A stretch of 35,351 bases of DNA from Methyloceanibacter sp. (GTDB lineage: Bacteria > Pseudomonadota > Alphaproteobacteria > Rhizobiales > Methyloligellaceae), in the NCBI GenBank assembly GCA_030064755.1, contig JASJEH010000001.1, positions 1 to 35,351 on the forward strand, written 5' to 3'. The notes below the pieces were generated by a model. The model was not told the DNA's origin and did not search any database. It was given only the letters and a program-made list of their open reading frames with translations. Positions 1-8,351 of the stretch are shown here, one piece after another. The translations under genes were made by a program, and so were the position numbers. Position 1 is the first letter of the stretch. Each line of letters begins with the position of its first letter.

Positions 1-209
1 GTCAGCGCGATGCCAAGCGCGCGCGAGGCAACGGATGCGTCCTCGAAGAACATCTCGTAGAAGTCACCCATGCGATAGAACAGCAGGCTGTCGGCGTTTG
101 CCGCCTTGATCTCCAGATACTGCGCCATCATCGGCGTCACGCCGTCGGGCCCACGCGCCGGCGTTTTCGTCTTGGCAACCGCATCGTTCGTTTGCGCGTC
201 GCTCTTCAT
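1..209 (-). CDS. mutS: DNA mismatch repair protein MutS, N-terminal part only
   Basis: MutS recognises base mismatches and small loops and starts mismatch repair with MutL. The window holds only the first 69 codons; the rest lies beyond position 1. The start is the ATG at 209-207. After a poorly conserved leader of about 26 residues the protein reads [12 protein letters not shown], then [17 protein letters not shown], the strongly conserved MutS domain I opening. Phe50 and Glu52 in GDFYE are the family's mismatch-contacting Phe-X-Glu pair. The ATG overlaps the TGA of the upstream minus-strand gene (ATGA, 4 bases), so the two are probably co-transcribed and translationally coupled. Identification rests on a short but very distinctive segment. 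Confidence 0.93.
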   Translation of the reverse strand, partial: MKSDAQTNDAVAKTKTPARGPDGVTPMMAQYLEIKAANADSLLFYRMGDFYEMFFEDASVASRALGIAL

Positions 210-1117
210 GGCTGTCTCTGATTACAGGCCCAGGTGAGGCGCGCGACAACTTCGGGGCTGAGACCGTCGAACCACACGCCGCAGAGCAGATCCTGAAACT
301 GCGGATCCTTTGCCGCCTCGGCCACCACCGCATCCACGACGGGCCCATCGTCGCGCGGGATGAGATCCTCCAGCAACCCAGCGGACAAAGAGCCGAGCAG
401 GTTGGGATTGTCTTCGATCTCAAGAACGGCTTTCACCAAGGCCAACGCCTTCATCGGCTCGCTTCCGGTCAGTGTGTGCTGGTAATCGTAGAGATCGTAC
501 CAGTGATCGTCGCGTTCGATTTCAATCTCGGAGCGGGACATGATCTCTACCCATTTCGAGGCCAGCTCCGGGAGCGTCAGGGACTTAAAATCAATGGGCT
601 CCACTTTCGGATGCGCCTTCTCCTTCCAAGCGCGATAGTGCGGCGCGTCGCAGATCGCCAGGAGCCGGTGGGTCAGAGTCTCATCCTCAACCATGCCGTT
701 CTTGATCGCACGGGCCTCGCGCCCCATGAGCCAGCGGGTGCGGGGCTGCCGCAAGGCGAGCTCTTGGAGGAGCGGCGTCGCTCGCGCGGCATGGAACACC
801 AAGAGCTGGCCGAGCAGCTTGCCCTTTGCGATCAGGTTGATCACCTCGTCATCTGGCTCATCACCTAGCGCTTGCTCGATGAAGGCGACGCCGCGTTCCG
901 GTTCGTCATGAGAGAGACGGTCGAAATGGGTGACGAAGGCATAGACCCCCGGCGTTCGATCCCGAAACTTCGTGGTGCAGACGTCGCGCCAGGCACGGAC
1001 CCAATCGGTCATGGGCAACCCGTCGATCCGATTCCCGACCTGTTCGTAGGTGGGCGCGGGATCGGGCGCGCAGCCCGCGTCATCGCAAAACCCCAGAACT
1101 TCATCGCACCACGTCAT
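206..1117 (-). CDS. DUF6869-like protein of unknown function
   Basis: This 303-residue soluble protein has no signal peptide or membrane segment. The C-terminal ~120 residues ([13 protein letters not shown]... DHWYDLYDY... [13 protein letters not shown]... [16 protein letters not shown]) resemble DUF6869, a family with a Trp-rich start, a Gly-x-x-Glu-Asp-Leu motif and a final 'W..L' segment. The N-terminal half contains Cys4, Cys11 and Cys16 and otherwise matches nothing I recognise. The chosen ATG (1117-1115) has an AGGA about nine bases upstream on its strand. Its stop codon overlaps the mutS start. Such proteins are often linked to toxin/immunity or uncharacterised housekeeping contexts; nothing here assigns a job. 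The DUF assignment is from memory of the family pattern and is moderate. Confidence 0.72.
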   Translation of the reverse strand: MTWCDEVLGFCDDAGCAPDPAPTYEQVGNRIDGLPMTDWVRAWRDVCTTKFRDRTPGVYAFVTHFDRLSHDEPERGVAFIEQALGDEPDDEVINLIAKGKLLGQLLVFHAARATPLLQELALRQPRTRWLMGREARAIKNGMVEDETLTHRLLAICDAPHYRAWKEKAHPKVEPIDFKSLTLPELASKWVEIMSRSEIEIERDDHWYDLYDYQHTLTGSEPMKALALVKAVLEIEDNPNLLGSLSAGLLEDLIPRDDGPVVDAVVAEAAKDPQFQDLLCGVWFDGLSPEVVARLTWACNQRQP

Positions 1118-1249
1118 CGCATCGGTCCTAGCTTCTCACTGTCAGGCATACAAGGGCGCGACAGGGGACAGTTGGGGAAAGGGGTTCCCGCGCCTCACGG
1201 TGTCCTCTAGGGTGCGCGGCCTCTACGCTATTCTTCGAGGAGAGCCGCC

Positions 1250-1966
1250 ATTACTCGCCCGTCAAAACGCGCAGCCGACGCGCTGCGCCCTGTGAGTCTC
1301 GAACGCGCAGCCTCGCGGCATGCCGAAGGCTCTTGCCTCGTCCGCTTTGGCGAGACCCATGTTCTTTGTACGGCTTCTGTCGCCGAGTCCGTCCCACCTT
1401 GGCTTAAGGGATCGGGACGCGGCTGGGTCACCGCCGAATATGGCATGCTGCCGCGTTCAACCCACGATAGGACGCGCCGCGAAGCAGCGGCGGGCAAACA
1501 GTCCGGGCGGACCCAAGAAATTCAACGGCTCATCGGCCGGTCGTTGCGCGCCGTCACCAATCTCGCAGGGCTCGCGGAGAAGCAAATCGTGGTCGACTGT
1601 GATGTGCTCCAAGCGGATGGCGGCACGCGGACCGCCTCTATCACCGGAGCCTGGGTGGCTCTCCACGACGCCCTCGCCTGGATGCAGGCGCGCCACATGG
1701 TCAAGGGCGATGTCCTGCGGGACCACGTGGCTGCAGTTTCATGCGGCCTTTATGGCGGCGAGGCGGTTTTGGATCTCGACTATGCCGAAGACTCGGAAGC
1801 TGACGCGGACGCCAATTTCGTCATAACGGGCAAGGGCGGGATCGTGGAGGTCCAAGGCACCGCCGAAACCGAGCCGTTCAGCCAGGAGCAGTTCGATCAA
1901 CTGATGGGGCTCGCGCGCGCTGGCATCGCCGAGCTTGTCGAGCTTCAGAAGATGACCATTGCCTAA
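1250..1966 (+). CDS. rph: Ribonuclease PH, probably starting at AUU
   Basis: RNase PH is a phosphorolytic 3'-5' exoribonuclease that trims tRNA precursors. The body is unmistakable: [58 protein letters not shown] and [19 protein letters not shown]. The first ATG/GTG/TTG in frame is GTG 1292, but that removes the conserved Arg-rich opening. Reading upstream gives [13 protein letters not shown] directly before VSLER, which is the family N-terminus, and it is preceded by ATT at 1250. GAGGAG at 1237-1242 sits seven bases before ATT, and an in-frame TAG lies at 1208. From 1250 the protein is 238 residues, the usual length. A GTG-1292 start would give a 224-residue protein lacking basic residues. 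It begins the rph-rdgB-hemW run. Confidence 0.9.
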   Translation: MTRPSKRAADALRPVSLERAASRHAEGSCLVRFGETHVLCTASVAESVPPWLKGSGRGWVTAEYGMLPRSTHDRTRREAAAGKQSGRTQEIQRLIGRSLRAVTNLAGLAEKQIVVDCDVLQADGGTRTASITGAWVALHDALAWMQARHMVKGDVLRDHVAAVSCGLYGGEAVLDLDYAEDSEADADANFVITGKGGIVEVQGTAETEPFSQEQFDQLMGLARAGIAELVELQKMTIA

Positions 1967-1976
1967 GGAGACGAAC

Positions 1977-2606
1977 GTGCTCGGTTCCGGCGTTCTGTAT
2001 CGCGGCTCCAGAATCGTCATCGCCAGCCATAACGAAGGCAAAGTGCGCGAACTCGGCGAGCTGTTCGAGCCTTATGGCATCACGTGCGTCTCGGCGGGAA
2101 GCCTCGGCCTACCGGAGCCCGAAGAGACGGGCGACACGTTCGAAGCCAATGCGCTGCTCAAAGCCCATGCATCGGCGAAAGGGTCCGGCATGCTGGCATT
2201 GGCCGACGATTCTGGGCTTGAGGTGGAAGCGTTGAGCGGCGACCCCGGCATCCATTCGGCACGCTGGGGCGGACCTGCTAAGGATTTCGACCTGGCTATG
2301 CGGAAGGTCCATGAGGCACTGGAAGCCACTGGCGGTGCGTTCAGCCGCGCCAACTTCACTTGTGCCCTGGCGCTAGCGGCGCCCAACGGTGACGATATCG
2401 TGTTTTCGGGTCGGGTCTTCGGGCACATCCAATGGCCGCCGAGGGGAACCCGTGGGTTCGGCTACGATCCCATCTTTGTGCCGGAAGATCATCAGGAGAC
2501 GTTCGGCGAGATGGACCCTGCGCTCAAGAACGAGCTGTCCCATCGCATGCGCGCCTTCGAACAGCTAATGGCGGCAACCTATGCCGAAGACGCAGATCCA
2601 GCCTGA
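1977..2606 (+). CDS. rdgB: dITP/XTP pyrophosphatase (RdgB/HAM1 family)
   Basis: RdgB hydrolyses dITP, ITP and XTP to monophosphates, keeping deaminated purines out of DNA and RNA. Family motifs are clear: [10 protein letters not shown] near residues 17-25 (phosphate-binding Ser/Asn/Lys), [10 protein letters not shown], the metal/catalytic LADDSGLEV near 76-83, GIHSARW, and the C-terminal GFGYDPIF and SHRMRAF. I choose GTG 1977 because AAGGAG at 1965-1970 lies six bases upstream; an upstream TTG at 1959 is possible but has no such site. The SD overlaps the rph stop region, so rph and rdgB are probably coupled. The 3' end overlaps hemW by 26 bases. Length (209 residues) is normal. Confidence 0.95.
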   Translation: MLGSGVLYRGSRIVIASHNEGKVRELGELFEPYGITCVSAGSLGLPEPEETGDTFEANALLKAHASAKGSGMLALADDSGLEVEALSGDPGIHSARWGGPAKDFDLAMRKVHEALEATGGAFSRANFTCALALAAPNGDDIVFSGRVFGHIQWPPRGTRGFGYDPIFVPEDHQETFGEMDPALKNELSHRMRAFEQLMAATYAEDADPA

Positions 2607-3759
2607 CGCGACGGCTGTCGCGGAGCCGTTTGGCGTCTATATCCATTGGCCGTTCTGCGCGGCTAAATGCCCCTATTGCGACTTCAATTCCCATGTGCGC
2701 CATGGCGGCATCGATGAGGACCGGTTCCTCGCGGCCTATCTCGCGGAGCTGCGCTATTTCGCCGAACGCACCCCGGGGCGCACTGTAACGAGTGTCTTTT
2801 TCGGCGGCGGTACGCCCTCGCTGATGCCACCGCGCGTGCCCGGTGCGATCATCGAAGCCATTGCCCAGCACTGGACCCTGGCGGAGGACGCGGAAATCAC
2901 GCTCGAGGCCAACCCCACTAGCGTGGAGGCTTTGAGCTTTCGCGGCTATGCGGCCGCCGGTGTCAATCGCCTCTCGCTCGGCGTTCAGGCCATGGACGAT
3001 GCAAGCCTGAGGGCATTGGGACGTCTGCATACGGCGGAGGAGGCGCTCGCCGCGTTCGCCTTAGCGCGGGAGAGCTTTGATCGGATCTCCTTTGATCTGA
3101 TCTACGCCCGCGAAGGGCAGTCGCTCGATGCCTGGACAGACGAACTCGGCCGCGCGCTGTCTTTCGCCGCCGACCACCTCTCGCTTTATCAGCTCACTAT
3201 CGAGGACGGGACGCCCTTTGCCGCGCTGCATCGAGCGGGGCGTCTTCACGTGCCGGACGGTGAAGCGGCCCGTGACATGTATCTCGCGACGCAAGAGCTC
3301 TGCGAGGCGGCAGGCCTGCCCGCCTATGAGATTTCCAACCACGCTGTTCCGGGCGCGGAGTCCCGCCACAACCTCGTCTACTGGCACGGACATGACTATG
3401 CAGGCGTTGGCGCGGGCGCCCATTCGCGCATCACAACAGACGGCACCAAACGCGCACTCTCCACGCTGCGGCTTCCCGAGGACTGGCTTGCCCAGGTTGA
3501 AGAGCGCGGCCATGGGCTTACCGGCGATGAGGCGCTGACAGCGCGAGAGACGGCGGAAGAGTATCTGCTGATGGCGCTGCGCCTCGCCGAAGGCATGGAC
3601 GTTTCTCGTTTCGAGATGCTCGGTGGTTCACCGCTCGAATCCGAACGCATCAATGCCCTCATCGCCGAAGGCCTACTCGTGCGCGACGGTACACACCTGA
3701 GGGCGACGCCGTCGGGACGGCTCGTGCTGGAACGTCTGATCCTCGAGCTTGCTGCCTGA
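2581..3759 (+). CDS. hemW: Radical SAM family heme chaperone HemW
   Basis: HemW is a radical-SAM protein that binds heme and is thought to deliver it to membrane cytochromes; it was long misannotated as oxygen-independent coproporphyrinogen oxidase. The [4Fe-4S]/SAM motif is [15 protein letters not shown] with Cys26, Cys30 and Cys33. [12 protein letters not shown] follows, then [19 protein letters not shown] and the HemW C-terminal portion ([21 protein letters not shown]). The CPYCDFNSH ending fits HemW rather than HemN, which carries a further Cys. The ATG at 2581 lies inside the end of rdgB; no strong SD is visible, consistent with coupled translation. The 392-residue length is typical. Confidence 0.93.
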   Translation: MPKTQIQPDATAVAEPFGVYIHWPFCAAKCPYCDFNSHVRHGGIDEDRFLAAYLAELRYFAERTPGRTVTSVFFGGGTPSLMPPRVPGAIIEAIAQHWTLAEDAEITLEANPTSVEALSFRGYAAAGVNRLSLGVQAMDDASLRALGRLHTAEEALAAFALARESFDRISFDLIYAREGQSLDAWTDELGRALSFAADHLSLYQLTIEDGTPFAALHRAGRLHVPDGEAARDMYLATQELCEAAGLPAYEISNHAVPGAESRHNLVYWHGHDYAGVGAGAHSRITTDGTKRALSTLRLPEDWLAQVEERGHGLTGDEALTARETAEEYLLMALRLAEGMDVSRFEMLGGSPLESERINALIAEGLLVRDGTHLRATPSGRLVLERLILELAA

Positions 3760-3831
3760 GCTAGATGCGATTGCGTGCGAATTCACCTAACGTCTCTGAC
3801 TTGTAACGCGGCGCACAGAAAGAAGCACCTT

Positions 3832-4755
3832 GTGCAGAACGACAGCCCAACAAATGCCAATGCGAGAACGGTCGCCCGGGCCAGCGAGGCCTTAGCCGAG
3901 CTTCTGGACCGCCCGCTCGCCGCGGGGCTGTATCTTGTGGCGACGCCCATCGGCAATCTCGCCGACATATCTTTGCGGGCGCTCGCCGTTCTCGCCCGGG
4001 CGCCGCTTATCGCGGCGGAGGACACGCGGCATTCCCGCAAGCTGCTCTCGCACTACAACATCTCTGCGGAGCTGACGCCCTATCACGAGCACAACGCCGC
4101 GCGCGAACGCCCAAAGCTGCTGGCGCGGATCGAAGCAGGCTATGCCGTCGCACTCATCTCCGATGCCGGGACACCCCTCATCTCCGACCCCGGCTATAAG
4201 CTCGTGCGCGAGGCACTGGATGCCGGGCTAATGGTGACGAGTATACCGGGCCCCTCGGCCGTGCTCGCTGCGCTGACGAGCGCCGGCCTTCCGACCGACT
4301 CGTTTCAGTTCGGCGGCTTCCTGCCACCAAAATCCGGCCCGCGCCGAACTCGCCTTTCGGCACTGACAGATACGCCCACGACGCTCGTCTTCTTCGAAAC
4401 GGCGCCGCGTCTCGCCAAGAGTCTTGCGGATATGAGTGCGGTGTTGGGGCCGCGCGAAGCCGTGATCGCACGCGAACTGACCAAACTGCACGAAACGCTT
4501 CATCGCGGCACGCTCGATGCGCTGGTGACCGAGATCGAAGAGCAACCGGTCAAAGGCGAGGTTGTTGTGATTGTCGCGCCACCGGACGCCGAAAACGCTC
4601 AAGTCGACGATGCCCGCCTGACTGCCGACCTGAAAGCCGCCCTTGAGTCCATGAGCCTGCGCGACGCTGTGCGCGCCGTCACCGAGGCGCATGGTGTTCG
4701 CCGCGCGCATGTCTACGAACTCGGTCTGGCTCTTTCAAAATCGGACGACACATGA
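3832..4755 (+). CDS. rsmI: 16S rRNA (cytidine1402-2'-O)-methyltransferase RsmI
   Basis: RsmI 2'-O-methylates C1402 in the 16S rRNA decoding centre using SAM. It is a tetrapyrrole-methylase fold protein, shown by GLYLVATPIGNLADIS, AAEDTRHSRKLLSHY, ALISDAGTPLISDPGYKLV, SIPGPSAVLAAL and FQFGGFLP. The C-terminal RsmI helix-turn-helix-like tail is present (SLRDAVRAVTEAHGVRRAHVYELGL). No in-frame ATG precedes the conserved core. I prefer GTG 3832 (307 residues), with purine-rich AGAAAGAAG just upstream; GTG 3775 would add 19 unconserved residues with no SD. Its TGA overlaps the ATG of yraN (ATGA), so the pair is translationally coupled, an arrangement common across bacteria. Confidence 0.93.
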   Translation: MQNDSPTNANARTVARASEALAELLDRPLAAGLYLVATPIGNLADISLRALAVLARAPLIAAEDTRHSRKLLSHYNISAELTPYHEHNAARERPKLLARIEAGYAVALISDAGTPLISDPGYKLVREALDAGLMVTSIPGPSAVLAALTSAGLPTDSFQFGGFLPPKSGPRRTRLSALTDTPTTLVFFETAPRLAKSLADMSAVLGPREAVIARELTKLHETLHRGTLDALVTEIEEQPVKGEVVVIVAPPDAENAQVDDARLTADLKAALESMSLRDAVRAVTEAHGVRRAHVYELGLALSKSDDT

Positions 4756-5111
4756 GTAGGGCACGCACCCGCGCCTATCGGGACGGCGTCATGGCCGAGA
4801 CGCTGGCCACAGTCCTGTTCCGCCTCAAGGGATATCGCATCTTAGCGACGCGGTACCGTTCTCCCGTGGGTGAGATCGATTTGATCGCCACTAAGGGCGC
4901 GCGGCTGGCGTTCGTGGAGGTGAAGCGCCGCAAGACCTATGGCGAGGCGGCATTCGCCGTGACCGCGAAACAGAAGCGCCGCATCGTGCGCGCAGCCCAA
5001 TACTGGCTCGCGAGCCATCAAAACGCTGCCGGTCGAGATATCGCATTCGACGTGGTGCTGTGCGCGCCGTGGTCTCTTCCGCGCCATATCAAGAACGCGT
5101 TCGCTTTGTGA
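4752..5111 (+). CDS. yraN: YraN/UPF0102 family endonuclease-like protein
   Basis: This 119-residue protein belongs to the UPF0102 (YraN) family, which has a PD-(D/E)XK nuclease-like fold; its role is not settled. The core motifs are visible: AETLATVLFRLKGYRILATRYRSPVGEIDLIA with Glu41 and Asp43, then RLAFVEVKRRKTYGEAAFAVTAKQKRRI with Glu56 and Lys58, the expected D-ExK metal site. The gene follows rsmI with a 4-base ATGA overlap, the classical rsmI-yraN pairing. The start is fixed by that overlap and by the family N-terminus (R.yR.G...AE). Confidence 0.92.
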   Translation: MSRARTRAYRDGVMAETLATVLFRLKGYRILATRYRSPVGEIDLIATKGARLAFVEVKRRKTYGEAAFAVTAKQKRRIVRAAQYWLASHQNAAGRDIAFDVVLCAPWSLPRHIKNAFAL

Positions 5112-5215
5112 GCGCTGGGCCAGGCCTCACAAGGCGTTGACTCGCGCCGCTCTTGAAATGCGCCCCCCTTGCGCGCAAGTTCCGCCGCAACCGCCTTCGG
5201 ATTTGACAGGACATC

Positions 5216-6163
5216 ATGGCTCTTAAAGTCGCCTTCCAAATGGACCCTATCGACCTGATTGATATAAACGGGGACTCGACGTTCGCGCTTCTCTTGGAGG
5301 CACAGCGGCGCGGCCATGACGTGTTCTACTACACGCCGCCCAACCTCTCGCTGAAGGACGGCCGCCTTATTGCGTATGGCCACAGCATCACGGTTGAAGA
5401 CAAACCCGGTGGCCACTACCGGCTCGCACACCCGCGCAGCGTGGACTTGGCCGACTTCGATGTGGTGCAGCTCCGCCAGGACCCACCCTTCGACATGGCC
5501 TACATCACCACGACCCATCTGCTTGAGCGCTTGCATCCCAGCACGCTCGTGGTCAACGACCCCGCTTCGGTTCGCAATGCACCCGAGAAGGTTTTTGTTC
5601 TCGACTTTCTGGAGTTCATGCCGCCGACACTAGTGACCCGGTCACCGGAGGAGATTCGCGCCTTTCGTGAGGAGCACAAGGACATCGTGGTGAAACCGCT
5701 TTACGGCAATGGCGGCGCGGCAATCTTCCGGATCGCTGAAGGCGACACCAATCTCAACTCGCTCATCGAACTCTTGGGTCAGACCTTCCGCGAGCCGATT
5801 ATGGTCCAGCGCTATCTTCAGGAAGTGCGCGCGGGCGACAAGCGCATCATCCTGGTGGATGGCGAGGTCGCCGGTGCTATCAACCGCGTGCCGGCGGCGG
5901 ATGAGACCCGCTCGAATCTGCATGTTGGCGGCACCGCGAAGGCCACGACCTTGACGCCGCGCGAGGAAGAGATCTGCGCCCGCCTAGGGCCGGAGCTGAA
6001 ACGGCGCGGGCTCATCTTCACCGGCATCGACGTGATCGGCGACTATCTCACCGAGATCAATGTCACCTCGCCGACCGGCATTCGTCAGGTGAAAGAGTTC
6101 GGCGGCAATGACATCGCCGCCATGATCTGGGACGTGGCGGAGACAAAGGTGAGCGCGCGTTAG
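5216..6163 (+). CDS. gshB: Glutathione synthetase
   Basis: GshB joins gamma-glutamylcysteine and glycine with ATP to make glutathione. The 315-residue protein shows the prokaryotic GSH synthase N-terminal domain ([46 protein letters not shown]) and an ATP-grasp domain ([16 protein letters not shown], the lid region [27 protein letters not shown], and [25 protein letters not shown] with the metal-binding Asp/Glu/Asn). The ATG at 5216 follows AGGA with about seven bases spacing. A 104-bp gap separates it from yraN, so it may have its own promoter. Its TAG overlaps the stop of the convergent minus-strand gene by four bases. Confidence 0.95.
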   Translation: MALKVAFQMDPIDLIDINGDSTFALLLEAQRRGHDVFYYTPPNLSLKDGRLIAYGHSITVEDKPGGHYRLAHPRSVDLADFDVVQLRQDPPFDMAYITTTHLLERLHPSTLVVNDPASVRNAPEKVFVLDFLEFMPPTLVTRSPEEIRAFREEHKDIVVKPLYGNGGAAIFRIAEGDTNLNSLIELLGQTFREPIMVQRYLQEVRAGDKRIILVDGEVAGAINRVPAADETRSNLHVGGTAKATTLTPREEEICARLGPELKRRGLIFTGIDVIGDYLTEINVTSPTGIRQVKEFGGNDIAAMIWDVAETKVSAR

Positions 6164-6579
6164 GACGCGTCACGTTCGGCGGACGGATGTTCGCGGGTTC
6201 GACGCTCTCGGAAAACAGCCCAACCATGGGCCGCGACGCCGAGGCCCCAGCCCAGCGCCACCCAGATCGCCCACCAGTGGTGTCTTCCGGCAGCAATATT
6301 GATGCCAAAGAGCACGACAACGACACCGACATAGACGAAGGCATGGATTGCAAAGCCTCGGACATGGGGGCCGGCGAGTAGGCGGGTCTGGTGGTGCCCC
6401 TCATTGAGCCAGACGGCCAAGGCATGCGCGCCAAGGCCCACACCCCATCCCGCCGCCACCCACACGAACCAATGGCGGGGCGGGTCATGAGACAGCGCCA
6501 GCGCCGCGCACAGCGCCACCACCGCCCCATACGCAACGGCGTGGATCAGAAGGGCCTTCTTTGCAGAATCGGCGTCCAT
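6160..6579 (-). CDS. Small membrane protein with two 2TM-domain units
   Basis: This 139-residue protein consists of two copies of a two-helix membrane unit like the '2TM domain' family (PF13239). Unit 1 begins [18 protein letters not shown] and ends with [22 protein letters not shown]; unit 2 begins [17 protein letters not shown] and ends with [24 protein letters not shown]. Both conserve an IHA(x)2Y opening and a (H)W..WVA.GWG.G..AH...V ending. Four membrane helices are expected. The start is placed at the ATG 6579-6577 ([11 protein letters not shown]); the longer open frame upstream runs antisense into comM and is not credible. No strong SD is seen. Function unknown; the single-copy domain is often attached to LytTR-type sensor systems. 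The gene is convergent with gshB and divergent from comM. Confidence 0.78.
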   Translation of the reverse strand: MDADSAKKALLIHAVAYGAVVALCAALALSHDPPRHWFVWVAAGWGVGLGAHALAVWLNEGHHQTRLLAGPHVRGFAIHAFVYVGVVVVLFGINIAAGRHHWWAIWVALGWGLGVAAHGWAVFRERRTREHPSAERDAS

Positions 6580-6642
6580 GGCCCAAGAGAAGCACGATCG
6601 GCCCTCACTTGGCAGGAACTCTGTTTTGTTCGCTCTATGTTC

Positions 6643-6671
6643 TTGCGCTAAGATACACGCTGAGATAGTAT
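6643..6671 (+). promoter_or_regulatory. Candidate sigma-70-type promoter for comM
   Basis: TTGCGC at 6643-6648 and TAGTAT at 6666-6671 are separated by 17 bases, placing a start about 23 bases before the comM ATG. A 5-bp inverted repeat (GAGAT at 6662-6666 and ATCTC at 6674-6678) overlaps the -10 box and could be an operator. Pattern match only. Confidence 0.42.
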
Positions 6672-6700
6672 TAATCTCGTGGATCAAAGGGGGGTTAGGC

Positions 6701-8236
6701 ATGTTTGCGCGGGTTACGACGGTAGCGTTCGAGGGCATAGAGGCTCGCGCGGTCGATGTGCAGGTACAGATTAGCTCGGGCATGCCCGCCTTCACCATCG
6801 TAGGACTGCCCGACAAAGCGGTCGCCGAGAGCCGGGAGCGCGTGCGCGGGGCGCTCGATGCCATCGGCCTGGCGCTGCCGCCCAAGCGCATCACAGTAAA
6901 CCTCGCGCCTGCGGACCTCCCCAAGGAGGGCAGCCATTACGATCTGCCCATCGCGCTTGGCGTCATGGCCTCCGCTGGGGCCATCGCCCCCGATGCGATC
7001 GAGGGTTTTTGCGTGCTGGGCGAGTTGGCGCTCGACGGCTCCATCGCCGCCATTGCGGGCGCATTGCCTGCTGCCATTGGCGCCAATGCCATGGAGAAGG
7101 GGCTGATCTGCCCCCGGCCTTGTGGCGCGGAAGCCGCCTGGGCGGCGTCCGACATGCCGATCCTGGCGCCGGGCGATCTCTTACAGCTTATGAATCACTT
7201 CAAGGGCCTCCAAACCTTGCGGCGGCCGGAGCCCAATCTGGAGCCCGAAGGCGAGGCGATGCCGGATCTCGCCGACATCAAGGGCCAGGAGACGGCGAAA
7301 CGCGCTCTGGAAGTCGCGGCGGCGGGCGGACATCACTTCTTGATGGTTGGCCCGCCAGGATCGGGCAAATCCATGCTGGCAAAGCGCCTGCCCTCGATCC
7401 TGCCGCCGCTAGGGCCGGCGGAAATGCTCGAAGTCAGCATGATCCGCAGTCTCGCCGGCGACCTTGCGGGAGGGCGTATTGGGCGCAATCGGCCCTTCCG
7501 CGCGCCCCACCACTCCGCCAGCATGGCTGCGCTGGTAGGTGGCGGCTCACGGCCGCGCCCAGGCGAAGTCGCGCTTGCCCATCTCGGCGTGCTGTTTCTC
7601 GATGAGTTGCCGGAGTTCCACCCGCAAGTACTGGACGCCTTGAGGCAGCCGCTGGAGAGCGGCGAGACCGTGATCGCACGGGCGAACCACCGCATCGCCT
7701 ATCCATCCCGGGTGCAGCTGGTGGCGGCTATGAATCCCTGCCGCTGCGGCCACGCGGGCGAGCCCGGCTACAGCTGCCGCCAGGGGCAGTCTTGCGCCGC
7801 GCGCTATCAAGCCCGCATCTCGGGGCCGCTGCTGGATCGAATCGATTTGCAGATCGAAGTGCCGGCTGTCTCCGCCGCCGACCTCGTTTTGCCGCGCCCT
7901 ACCGAAGGCAGCGCCGAGGTGCGGGAGCGGGTGGCTGCGGCCCGGGCGATCCAAACCGCGCGCTATGAGAGCCTCGGCCTCCCCCTTGTCCGGACAAATG
8001 CGGACGCAGACGGCGCGGTGCTCGAAGACGTTGCAACACCCGACGCGGAGGGGCTTGGTCTCCTCCGCGATGCGGCGCGAACGCTCTACTTAAGCGCCCG
8101 GGGATATCACCGGACTTTGCGGGTCGCGCGCACCTTGGCGGACCTCGACGGGGCTGAGACCGTCTCCCGTGTCCATATCGCCGAGGCGCTCAGCTATCGC
8201 GGGGAGACGCTAAGACGCGGAAAAATGGCGGCATAG
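6701..8236 (+). CDS. comM: YifB/ComM family Mg-chelatase-like AAA+ ATPase
   Basis: ComM is a hexameric helicase that promotes branch migration during natural transformation in some bacteria; the family is wider than competence. The 511-residue protein has the ComM N-terminal domain (GIEARAVDVQVQISSGMPAFTIVGLPDKAVAESRERVRGAL; ITVNLAPADLPKEGSHYDLPIALG), then a Mg-chelatase-type AAA+ domain: Walker A GPPGSGKS near residues 217-224, the RPFRAPHHSAS loop, and Walker B GVLFLDELPEF. The zinc-like segment NPCRCGHAGEPGYSC and the C-terminal SARGYHRTLRVARTLADLDG follow. ATG 6701 is chosen because AAAGGGGGG lies just upstream and the protein starts at the conserved FARV. Length fits the family (about 500-510). 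Confidence 0.94.
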   Translation: MFARVTTVAFEGIEARAVDVQVQISSGMPAFTIVGLPDKAVAESRERVRGALDAIGLALPPKRITVNLAPADLPKEGSHYDLPIALGVMASAGAIAPDAIEGFCVLGELALDGSIAAIAGALPAAIGANAMEKGLICPRPCGAEAAWAASDMPILAPGDLLQLMNHFKGLQTLRRPEPNLEPEGEAMPDLADIKGQETAKRALEVAAAGGHHFLMVGPPGSGKSMLAKRLPSILPPLGPAEMLEVSMIRSLAGDLAGGRIGRNRPFRAPHHSASMAALVGGGSRPRPGEVALAHLGVLFLDELPEFHPQVLDALRQPLESGETVIARANHRIAYPSRVQLVAAMNPCRCGHAGEPGYSCRQGQSCAARYQARISGPLLDRIDLQIEVPAVSAADLVLPRPTEGSAEVRERVAAARAIQTARYESLGLPLVRTNADADGAVLEDVATPDAEGLGLLRDAARTLYLSARGYHRTLRVARTLADLDGAETVSRVHIAEALSYRGETLRRGKMAA

Positions 8237-8311
8237 TGCGGTTTTTCGGGCGGCCTTAGGCCTCTCAAGAGTTTCTCAAACATTCTCTGCCATGCTCGGC
8301 GCCAATGAAAA

Positions 8312-8330
8312 GCCGGGGCAAAAGCCCGGC
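8312..8330 (+). other. Hairpin between comM and the histidine kinase
   Basis: GCCGGG (8312-8317) and CCCGGC (8325-8330) form a 6-bp stem with an A-rich loop. There is no U-tract after it, so it is a weak terminator candidate for comM or a structure in the kinase leader, 21 bases before the GTG start. Confidence 0.35.
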
Positions 8331-8351
8331 GCATAAACAGGCGTCAAAACA

